A stretch of 64,000 nucleotides of DNA. Source: Luidia sarsii. Its lineage: Eukaryota > Echinodermata > Asteroidea > Paxillosida > Luidiidae. The translations under genes and the position numbers were made by a program. The stretch lies in the NCBI GenBank assembly GCA_949987565.1, contig OX465119.1, positions 11,647,175-11,711,174 of the forward strand, read 5' to 3'. This document shows, one piece after another, positions 23,301-35,300 of this stretch. Under the pieces are notes generated by a model. That model made no database searches and was not told the DNA's origin. It saw only the letters and a program-made list of their open reading frames with translations. How positions within the stretch are numbered: the first letter of the stretch is position 1; every line of letters starts with the position of its first letter.

Positions 23301-26300
23301 TTCTACTGAGCAAAATAATAGTATCTCAAAAGTTAGAGGGCCTGTAGTTTCGATCCAAGCAGGACTTTTCTCAAAACCCCCTCCAAAAATATTGGACAGG
23401 AGCTGTAGCAGAACTGAAATACCTTCTCCATCATTCCCTCTTAGAGGGAGTGTGGCCAGAGGTGCAGCTTCTACTGAGCAAAATAATTGTATCTCAAAAG
23501 TTAGAGGGCCTGTAGTTTCGATCCAAGCAGGACTTTTCTCAAAACCCCCTCCAAAAATATTGGACAGGAGCTGTTAGCAGAACTGAAATACCTTCTCCAT
23601 CATTCCCTCTTAGAGGGAGTGTGGCCAGAGGTGCAGCTTCTACTGAGCAAAATAATTGTATCTCAAAAGTTAGAGGGCCTGTAGTTTCGATCCAAGCAGG
23701 ACTTTTCTCAAAGCCCCCTCCAAAAAATATTGGACAGGAGCTGTAGCAGAACTGAAATACCTTCTCCATCATTCCCTCTTAGAGGGAGTGTGGCCAGAGG
23801 TGCAGCTTCTACTGAGCAAAATAATTGTGTCTCAAAAGTTAGAGGGCCTGTAGTTTCGATCCAAGCAGGACTTTTCTCAAAGCCCCCTCCAAAAATATTG
23901 GACAGGAGCTGTTAGCAGAACTGAAATACCTTCTCCCTCATTCCCTCTTAGAGGGAGTGTGGCCAGAGGTGCAGCTTCTACTGAGCAAAATAATTGTATC
24001 TCAAAAGTTAGAGGGCCTGTAGTTTCGATCCAAGCAGGACTTTTCTCAAAGGCACTTTGAGAAAAGTCCTGCTAGGATCGAATCGCCAGGCCCTCTAACT
24101 TTTGAGATTCATGTATTGCAGGTCATTTTAGTCAGTAAGCAGTTTGCATCAGTTTTTTTTATTTATTTGGAGTTACAATGCATTGCAAGGCTTCGTGAAA
24201 TCCCACCTTGGTGACTTATCAGACAGAAATCAGATTTATTTTTTTGGTAACCGTTTTCGTGTCATAAATGTATATATTTATTCTTGAGAGTGAAAGCTGT
24301 CTTCTTTCTTTTTTATTTGCCAGACCAACATGACTGGTGAGGAACTTCAGAGGAACCAAGATCAGATTGCCATTCTGGAAGATGCTTACAAACAGCTTTT
24401 GGTGAGTGAAAAAAAAATCAAAAATCAATTAAAACTTCTTGACAGAATCTACATCAATCAAAGTCAAGTGAAATTAGAAGAAAAAAAACTGACTGCAAAG
24501 TTTGTTAATGATTTGAGAAATGTCAAATAACATTGGACTTGGTGGGGTCTTGAACCAGAGACCTCTGGTTTTTGCCTACCAGTGCTCTTACCATCTGAGC
24601 CATCCAGCCCTTAGATGGTTTCCTTAACTAATCGTCCAAAACCACCCCTGTCGTAGTTGTTTTTGTTTAAAGACAACCGTCCTCTATCGTCATTAGGGGG
24701 TCTTTCTTCTGCCCACAAGCTCCCACACCAAGGTAAGCCCGTGTCCGAAACGGGCGTCTAGAGCTAGGTCTAGGTCTTCCCCCTATTGGAAATACACAGA
24801 GATGCGAAGACAATAGCCCTAGCCGTAGCTCGTTTCAGACACGGCCTCAGTCTGGATTTATGATAAACCTCATCATTGAGCCAATTTTTGTGTACGGAGT
24901 CTGTTCTTCGTCTCCAGTTACATTTGTGCCACACTACCGAGTAACACCAATACAAGTATTACAGCATAGTGTGCAGGCAGCCATAGCTAATAGCGTGAAC
25001 CCAAAGGTGTTGTCAATTGATGAACATTCACAGTGAAGCGTTATGACACCACATGGAGTCCCAACGTGGTAGAGCTGCTCAATGTGTCAGACGATAACGC
25101 CTAGCCACGTGTTCGTGTTGACTGAAGTAGAATTGAAATGGAAGAGTAGTACCAGCTATTAAAGAGGGATTGTACATCTATGCATGCAACTTTTGGCTGG
25201 TAACCCAGGGTTTTCTCCTTATGGTGATTTGCCATAATTGCAATTTAGTGCACCCTGCCGAATACCAGCCGCTGAAAGTTCATTCCTCATATTGCATATA
25301 ATGTGTTTTGGCTGCTAACCATTGTTTTTGTTTGTGCTTGGTAACAGCTAGGGGCCTACAATGTGCTGCACTTTGCCAAGTACCAACCACAAAAAGATCA
25401 TGCCTTGCATTGCATGTCATTTGTTTTGGCTGGTAACCTAGGGTTTTCTTTTATGGTGCTTTAATTGGCAACAGTTACAGTGTGCTGCACTCTGCGGAGT
25501 ACCAGCCAAACCGGTAACCCTGGCAGTATTTGTATGATATTGAAATGGCTGGTAACCTGTATGCTTGATAACAGATACAGTGTGCTGCACTCGGCTGAGT
25601 ACCAGCCAAACTGGTAACCCTGGCAGTATTTGTATGATATTGAAATGGCTGGTAAACTGTATGCTTGGCAACAGTTACAGTGTGCTGCACTCGGCTGAGT
25701 ACCAGCCAAACCGGTAACCCTGGCAGTATTTGTATGATATTGAAATGGCTGGTAACCTGTATGCTTGATAACAGATACAGTGTGCTGCACTCGGCTGAGT
25801 ACCAGCCAAACTGGTAACCCTGGCAGTATTTGTATGATATTGAAATGGCTGGTAACCTGTATGCTTGGCAACAGTTACAGTGTGCTCCACACTGCTGAGT
25901 ACCAGCCAAACCGGTAACCCTGGCAGTATTTGTATGATATTGAAATGGCTGGTAACCTGTATGCTTGGCAACAGTTACAGTGTGCTCCACTCGGCTGAGT
26001 ACCAGCCAAACCGGTAACCCTGGCAGTATTTGTATGATATTGAAATGGCTGGTAACCTGTATGCTTGGCAACAGTTACAGTGTGCTCCACTCGGCTGAGT
26101 ACCAGCCACAGTCGGTAACCCTGGCAGTATTGAAATGGCTGGTAACCATCTCCCTTTGCTCACCCCCCAGGACATGGCCGTCAAGCGTGTGCGTGACATT
26201 GAGATCCTGCTGGAGTTTGTGCAGCAGGCCACCAAGGAGATGATCTGGATGAACCAGGTGGAGGACGAACACGCCAACCGTGACTGGAGTGCCAAGAACC

Positions 26301-29300
26301 TCAACATTGCTGAACTGGAGAAGCACTACAAGGTAAAGCCCCCCCCCCAAAAAAAAAAATATGTTTAGCATCCTGCCTTTTTGGTTGGAAAGAAGGAAGG
26401 AGGAGGCCTTTAAATTTTTTTTTTTTTTTCAAAATGTTCGACCGACCCATTTATCCAAAACAACCAGCCGGGCTATTTTTTCGAGAGGGCTGGCTGCCAG
26501 TTTTTTCTTTTTTAATATCAAAAAGTTAACAAGTACGAATAGACAATTTCCATAGCGACGAACTGAGTATTTAAAAGCTACAACTTAAAAAAAAAAAAAA
26601 ATCCTTGAAAAAAATCATGAAATTTACAATTTTGGGGTTTTTTTTACAAAAAAAAAAAGAGCCAAAAACAAAGAAAAGAACGCAGACAGCCTAACGAGGG
26701 GTGGTGCTTGGCTTCCTGAGAACAGTCGCAATTTCATCGAGCTTCTTGAGCGTGAAAATCTGCTAAGCAGAAAAAGTCTTCCTTGTGTAAACATAACTAC
26801 AAACCACACTGCGATGTGATTTCAATCCAGTGCTTTTGACTTGAACTGGTAGTCTATTCTTCTTTGCATATCATGAAACTATAGTGACGTTTGGATCATG
26901 AATCTTGAATCCTGACTTCTTTGCGGTGAAGCAAATTTTGGCGCTTAAGCAGCTCTATGAAAGTGGCCCCTGCAAGGATTGAAACGTCGAAATTTTGCAA
27001 TTTTTGACATTTTTTTGAGAAGCATTTATTGGGGAATATTACTCTAGTCTGTGTTTTTCATTTTCCTCTTTCCTCTCAGCATCTGATGCGAGAGATCCAG
27101 GGACGTGAACGTCAGTTCACGGCCATCCAGAACCACGGTGATCGTCTTCTCAATGACAACCACCCTGCCAAACCTTGCATCACGGTAAGCGACGAGAAAG
27201 AAAAACAACGCAAGGAAAAAAAAGAAGAAAAAGAAATCCAAATTTTCTACAATGAGCCGATTTACCGTACACTTTAGAGACTGATGTTAGCAGTTGCTTT
27301 GACAAGCTGCCTGCTAGAAGCGCGTTTTGAAGTCTGGCACGACGACAGACTCTTAAAGCCCTATACAACATTGGTAAAAGTCAAAAGATTGCCACAGTTT
27401 GTGTGTTAAACCTTAAGACATTCCAAAAAAAGCAATACTGCGAATTTTTTAGCTGATATGGTTATCTAAGAGACTGAGCAAGTAGAAAAAGGCAAAAAAA
27501 AAACGTCACGGATATTACACCATTCTGTATTGTAGGAAATAGTTTATGACTTGATTCTGAAATCGTGCTCTGCTATGAAACCAGGGACACGTGCAATTTA
27601 TTAGACAGTGGAGTTGTTGCTGGTGTTGTTGTCGTTGTTGTCGTTGTTGTCGTTGTTGTCGTTGTTGTCGTTGTTGTCATTGTTGTCGTTGTTGTCGTTG
27701 TTGTCGTTGTTGTCGTTGTTGTCGTTGTTGTCGTTGTTGTCGTTGTTGTCGTTGACGTTCATAGATATAACAGCCCGAGCTGCCTGAAATATTTTCATTA
27801 GGCACCAGGCAAAGCACTGAACACTCAAGTGTTTATTACGTCAAGAGCAAGGGCGAAACCTCATTGAGTTGGTGTTGTCGTTGCTGCTGCTGTTGTGTTT
27901 GGGAAGGGGGTCGTCGTGTTCCCTTCTCTTCCTCTCTCTGCAACAGTCTGTCTGTCGTTGCAGGATCACATGTCAGCCATGCAGTCGCAGTGGAACACAC
28001 TCTCCCAGCTGGCCAACTCTCTGGAGACCCACTTGAAGTATGCCGCCGAGTACTTCCAGGTAAACAAAACCATCCCCCCCCAAAAAAAAACTACACCGCC
28101 CCAAACCCAAACCTCAAAGCCCAAGCCTTGCCCTGCATTTGCATATATACACACCGTTTGGCCTCCCCGTCCCCCATCTAACATACCGCTACTGGCAAAT
28201 GAAAAGAACCAAGCGTCTGCTTATCAATCAAGCAGCTATTCAGTCATGCAGCCCACAGCCATCCAGTCAGACCAACCAACCAACCAACCAACCAACCAAC
28301 CAACCAACCAACCAACCAACCAACCAACCAACCAACCAACCAACCCCCCAGCTATGGACAGTGTCGGTAAACGACACATGCAAATATGTTCATTGGCCAA
28401 CAATCATTACCCCTAATGGACTGGCCTTCCATTGAGTGTGTCACCGGCCAAGACCGGTACCCACCAGCATTGAGTGTGTCACCGACCAAGACCGGTACCC
28501 ACCAGCATTGAGTGTGTCACCGACCAAGACCAGTACCCACCAGCATTGAGTGTGTCACCGACCAAGACCGGTACCCACCACCTCCCGAGTCACATTCCAA
28601 TGGCTTCTAAAAACTCCACAAACTCCTCCCCTGTGCCGAATCACTGCTTCGTGCATGTCCCCTCCATCAACCTCCACCCCAAACGCACAGATACACACCG
28701 GTACGCACAATACATCGCTGGGAATGCTAAAGCAAATTCCCCAAGCATAATTAAAAAAACAAAACCAAAAAAAACCCAAGCTTAAGACTGAAAAATCCCG
28801 ATTCCTTTCAAAAGGAAAATCCTCTAAATCCGCTTTGTCCACTCCCTGCTTTAAATGCTTACATAGCAAAATTGAAGAAAAAAGAAAAAAAATACACCGC
28901 AACTAACTCTGCAACCAACCAATAAGTTAAAGAAAGAAAAACAAAAAGGAAGTAAATCATGCATGGAGTCCAGCTTACGGTTACTGCAGAATTTCCTGTG
29001 ACAGTACACCAGCCATTCGGTACTCAGTGCAAGCTGAGCCGAGAGACGGTCCCAGGTGGCAATTACATGTTCCTCGTACTTGTGTTTTTTTTTTTGTTTT
29101 TTTTTACTGAATGTCACAGTGTCACGCACTTTGCCAACACAAAATATCCTTGACTGGTTGCCCTAGCTGCAAAATTGCATGGAAACTCGTCGAGAACCAT
29201 GCACAAAGAAGCTAAAAATTGGAGCTTTTTGAATGAGAGTGCACACTGCATTGTCCTTTCTCAATCGTAGCCGGACAAAAACCATCCTTTTCAGAATTTT

Positions 29301-32300
29301 CCAGCAAACATGATTTTTTTTTTTTACTTTTTTTTTTTTTTTAGCGCAAAAAACGTTGAGTCACTATACATGTTTGATTGTGTTTTGTTCTGGTCCATCC
29401 AGTGTTCACCCTTGAGTTGCTTTCATTTCTGTGACAATTGTTGTGGTTCCATTTAAACGTGTATGTCTAACTGTATCCTTTAAGCTTCTTCCACTGATAT
29501 AATATTCTGTACAATTTGATAACCCCCCCCCCCCCACTCTCTGAACCCGATGGTTGTCCGAACTTCCAAACCGGAACTGTCAGATTATTCAGTGTATGCT
29601 AATTTAGCACTCATGTTTATTCCACATCTCCCGATTTCTCAAATTGACCAATCGCTGCATGCATTTCCTTCAGTCTAATGTCACGTACTCCCAAGATCTG
29701 ACATTAATTGTATCACAAAGTAATTAATCAGCACTGTATAAGAAAACAAATAACCTTTGTGAATCTCCTTTGCACTTGCTTTTCTGTTTCTATGGCGATG
29801 CCATTCTTCAGATACAAATACAGGTCTTTCCTTGGGCCAAACATTGAAACAAAATTCAAGATTCTCTAGCTATTTTTCTTTTTTCAACCTACTTAATTTT
29901 AGGACTCTGAACCTTAACTCTCCGAAGAGTCGCAATGAAACTTATCCGTATTTGTCATTTTTTTCCTTAGTGAGTTTGAGAAATTTTTCTCCATGAAAAT
30001 ATTACAAAGCATTTCTGCAGTTTCTGCAGTCGAGGGAACTACTTTTTGTTTATTTGCATGATACTTTCAGGCCTGTATTTGCGCATGTGGATGTTGGTGA
30101 CATGTCCGTGGTGTATGGATATTTTTCCGCGTCTACGCTTGTTTTTTTTCCCCCCGTTTTTTGGGGGGTTGTACTGTGCATGACGTATGTGTCTCGCAAC
30201 AAAGGCGCAGTTTGTCGTATGCGCGGTTATGTCTTGTTCAGCATGCCAAGCCACCAGCCCCCCCCCTCCCCGCCCCTCCCCGCCCTCCCCTCCCTTAAAA
30301 ATCGAATCAAACTCAGTCTCCCTAGGGAAAACAAAATTCTTATTTGACGAGTTCCAAGTGTAAAAACAAAATGCCGAATCTGAGTATTTCAGAAAGAAAC
30401 AAAAATCTGCATGTCCATGTTTGGATGCTGTTTCTTGACGCCAACTACCAGATGCCCCGTCGTCCCATACCTCCCCCACTCCCCCCTCCCACCCCCCCCC
30501 ACTGCCTCCGTCTCCGTGTATTTCCCGTGTTCGTGTCATCCAAGTGCTCTGTATGGTGGACCTGTCACATATATTACACAACCCTCCAAAACATCCATCA
30601 CTCGTTGCGGTGACTGGTATCCTTCCCGTTCGTTGTCTTTGCATGGTAAGTGGTTCCCGTAATAATGTTAAACGATAAACAAACAAAACACCCCTCTTCT
30701 TAAAATGTAGTATTTCTCTCTTTTTTCCCCCTCTCTCTTTACTTCTGGGTTTTTTATTTTCAATTCATTACTTCTTCCATAACAGTGAAGGCATGTCTTT
30801 TTGGTGTGTGTTTTTTTTTTCGTTCATGGTCAAACATTAGACGAAACTAATACATGGATCATTTTACCAGCCTCATTCTAATGATTCACCACTTTTTCAT
30901 CAAAATGAAATCAATTATGTTGCCCCATGCTTGAAATACTCCAAATATGGATAAGAAAGGAGACTTTAAATTCTCTACAAAACCTCTTAAAGTGCACTCA
31001 AGTCATTTCAATGTGCTCCAAAACGAGTAACGAATCTGAGAAAAAATTCTGATTTTTGTCCAAATATCGAAACCGATTGAATCAACAAATTGTTGGCAGT
31101 AGTGTTTTGCTTTGAATTATTTTGTGAAGGCAGCCATTCAATTTGTGTGTGTCTTTTTCCCTCACTCCTCCTGTCCCCATCCCTTAGAAAAAACAATTCG
31201 ATCCTTTGAATATATGATGTGCTGGGCATGCTACCTTAGCAAAATTGAGAATGAGGTGTTTTTTTCCCTGGGGCTTTCCATTTTTTCCCCTCCCCTTTTC
31301 CGTTAATTTTGTGTCCACCCTTTTCTTTCACCACTGACTGGAAAAAATAAATAAATTAGAAAAACCAAAAAAATACAGTTGAACATGTATTGTGACTTGA
31401 CATCTCTGAAATCAACCTTCTTTATAATTTGGAAACAACTTTTCAAAGAAATTTAGGATAGAAATACTTGAATCCTGTCTACTATCTACCATGCCTATGT
31501 TTCATAATTAGTCTAGAAATTGTTTCAAATTCCAGTATTCTTCCTTTTTTTAAGTAAAGGAGAAGTGTAGATATAACAGTAGCACTAATGTTTGTTTTTC
31601 CTCCACTGACTAAATTGTACTTAGAAGTTGTTTTGTATACACTTATTTGGGTCTTTCTCATTCCTTTTTGAGACTGTAGACAGTGCATGATCTGCTCACT
31701 TCAAACCAGTGCAAAGTTCCGTCATTTAAAACATGAACATTTCAGACAATAAAATGTTTGCCAGGCGTTCAAATTACTCTTCATCTCTGTGTTGAAAATG
31801 CTGAATACATTTCTCCTCTTGAACGAGGAATAAATAAACAGAACAGTAATCTGTTTGGAAAGTTTTGTCATTGGAACTTAGTATTGGTTTGAGAGTTACA
31901 GATGAATGCACAAATCCAGTATTCTCTAAATGATGCACGATAATACCTACAGAATTTCCCTAAATCCAATTATTTCAAGAATTAAATGTGTTTTCTTTTT
32001 CTTTCAAATGATGATTTTTAATGTTTTTATTATGAATATGTAGTCCTTTTAATAGCGGAGTTAAGTAATGCGTTGCTAGGGTGATACGTTGCACAAAAGA
32101 TGTGTTGTCTTGCCTTGTCTTCCGCAGTTTTTCTTTGACGCCAAAGAAATTGAACAGTGGATGGGTCGGAGCCAGGAATTACTCGCCACAAAGTTTGATA
32201 AGAAAGATTTGAGCCCGGCCGAGGCTCAGCAGTTTCTGAAAGAATTAATGGTGGGTTGAAGACGTTTATTTATTCATTGATGTGTAACCTTTTATTGATA

Positions 32301-35300
32301 TGTTGATTTTGTTGTAGAAAACCAAACCAGGGCTTCCAAGTTCCGGTCAGTCAGAGCATGCATGTTAAGGACGCTTGAATGCAATACCAACGTTAGCCCT
32401 GCAGCTGGTTAACGACCGATTCCAGATCTTTGTATTGAATTGAATGAGGTTGTGGGTCTTTAACTGGTACCCAGACTTAGGGATTGACGGATAAGGCCTG
32501 CAAGGGATTTCACTGGCTATGGCTTTGAAAACCACACCACACATAAAGTTCACTGGAATTGCCCGTTCGTCTCAGAAGGTGACTTCCATAGACTTGTGTG
32601 TGATTTGAAGCCGTAGCCAATCGATGCAGGCACAGCTTGAGTTTACCATAAACTTGACTCTGATCCCATAAACTTGACTCTGCCTTTGAGAAAGGTCCAC
32701 TAGATTTTGAGATTACCATAAACTTGTCAGTAGAGCAGAATGCACAGGTCTGGGACCATGTACCAGTCACACAGCTGATGCACACTGACCTGACTGAGGG
32801 CATTGTGGGTGTGTTTGTCCGCTCTCAGGTGCTGAAGCAGAGACTGGAGGAGCACCAGGTTCTCCTCAAGGATCTCGGTCAGAGAAGCCGGCATGTCGTG
32901 CACCTGAAACAACGACGCCAACGTCTGACCGGCCCCATCCCCATCGTGGCCATCTGCGATTTCCCTGGCATCGACGTGAGTATACCCCGACCATCCGTCC
33001 ATTTCCATCCGTCCTGCCAATTTAACTGGGCCAGCGGCCGATTTCACCAAACCCATCGTAACTTACGATCAATCGCAAGGCGATGAGCGATGCACAGAAA
33101 CAATACCAACTCTTTTAACCAGCTCTTTTCAGAGCCACACTCCTTCTTGAAAGAGAAGTGCTGTATGGTGTCACAGCAAACCTTAGTATTTCCACCATGC
33201 AAACTTCAAATACTATCTAGTCTGAGTTACCGGCTCTTTTCAGAGCCACACTCCTTCTTGAAAGAGAAGTGCTACATGTTGTCACCGCAAACCTTCCACT
33301 TGGTACTTCCACCGTGCAAACCTTCAAATCCTATCTAGTCTGAGTTACCGGCTCTTTTCAGAGCCACACTCCTTCTTGAAAGAGAAATGATACATGGTGT
33401 CACTGCAAATCTTCTTAGTATTCCCACCATGCAAACCGTCAAGTCTTATCTGTCTGCTTGCAGTTGAATGTTGTACGAGGCCAAGAGTATGTTTTGCTGG
33501 ACAACACGAATCGGACTAAATGGAAGGTTGTCAGCAGGGCAGGCATGGAGGGCCATGCACCAGGGGTCTGCTTCATGATCCCTCCTCCCAACAATGAGGC
33601 CATAGACTGTGTCACACAGTGAGTGCACTCTTTATGTTACTATAAGCGATACCATAACCGCCATTACCATTACCATTACCACTACCATTACCACTACCAT
33701 TGCAGTACCACTAGCATTACCATTGCAGTACCACTAGCATTACCATTAACATTACTGCTACCATTACCATTACCATTACCAGTACCACTACCATTACCAT
33801 TACCACTACCATTGCAGTACCACCATTACCATTACCAGTACCATTACCATTACCAGTACCACTATCATTACCACTACCATTGCAGTACCACTAGCATTAC
33901 CATTAACATTACTGCTACCATTACCATTACCAGTACCACTACCATTACCATTATCACTACCATTACCACTACCATTGCAGTACCACCATTACCATTACCA
34001 GTACCATTACCATTACCAGTACCACTATCATTACCACTACCATTGCAGTACCACTAGCATTACCATTAACATTACTGCTACCATTACCATTACCACTACC
34101 AGTACCACTACCATTACCACTACCATTGCCACTAACCATTACCATTACCATTACCATTACCATTACCATTACCATTACCATTACCATTACCATTACCACT
34201 ACCATTACCATTACCTTTACCATTACCATTACCATTACCATTACCATTACCATTACCATTTCCATAATACCATTGTTATTACCATGACCATTACCATCAG
34301 GATGTATACCATGACCATTCTTGCACATACCTTGTAAGGCAAAGTAACTAACCAACCTGGCATTTCCCCCTTCTCTTGTAGACTTGGGTCCCAGTTCAAA
34401 CACCTCCTGGAGATCTGGAGCAGAACCCAGACGAGACTCCAGGAGTGCATTCAGGCTCACAGTCAGAGGCAGTCCTCTCAGAGCCTGGAGACCGTCGGAC
34501 GGACGGCGGTCCAGACGACGGAGCTGGTACCCCGGCAACAGCAGCAGCAGCAGCATGCTGTGCAGCGGCAGGAGACGAGGATGTCTGCGGCCCGCCGCGT
34601 GGTCTCTTCTCGCAAGGAGACCACGGAGGACGGCCAGACGCTGATCACGGAAGAGATCATGGAGCAGGCACCAGACGGCGAGACCCGTCGGACGGTCACC
34701 ACCCGCAAGATCCTGACGGCGGAAGTCTTTCCAGACGGGTCGCCGGTAACGCCGCAACAACAGCAGCAGCAGCTGCGAGGAGCGACGAGCCTGGAGAGGA
34801 TGGGGATGCCGGAGATCCACACGCACCGGACGGTGACCCTCAAGCAGCACACCCTGGGCCACGAGAGCCAGGGCCCCAAACCCCAGCCGGAGCAGGTTGG
34901 CACCTTCCCCCGCTCCAAGCGGCAGGTCATGCTGCACCAGTTCCAGGAGAACACGGACCAGATGCAAGTGGAGGAGGAGCAGAGACTGAGGCTGCAGCTG
35001 CAGCAGCAGCAGCAGCAAGGAAGGCTTCAACAACAGCAGGTGCAACAACAGCAGGTGCAACAGCAACATGTGCAACAACAGCATGTACAACAACAGCAGG
35101 TGCTGCAACAACAGAAGGTGCTGCAACAACAGCAGGTGCTGCAACAACAGCAGGTGCTGCAACAACAGCAAGTGCTGCAGCAACAGCAGGTGCAGCAACA
35201 GCAGTTGCAGAAACAGCAGCTGCAACAACAGCAGCTGCAGCAACAACAACAGCAGCATGTGCAACAACAGCAGGTGCTGCAACAACAGCAGGTGCAGCAA

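Larger units (their letters stand above)
28060..32127 (+). other. Intron 14 (4.1 kb)
   Basis: Holds a (CAAC)n run, a 38-bp minisatellite and then about 3.5 kb of AT-rich sequence with poly-T, poly-C and CCCCTCCC runs but no exon or repeat family I can name. The flanking exons join without a gap relative to the family, so no exon is missing. Confidence 0.7.

Noticed and set aside
23173..23577. Open frame running from exon 10 into the intron
   Set aside because: The sequence is the 169-bp array; the donor GTAGGA at 23173 and phase of exon 11 give a clean end.
20779..26146. CRISPR array
   Set aside because: The regular repeats have no unique spacers and the DNA is animal; they are satellites.
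25438..26307. Overlapping - strand frames in intron 11
   Set aside because: Chance frames in the 100-bp satellite; all repeat [16 protein letters not shown] peptides in different phases.
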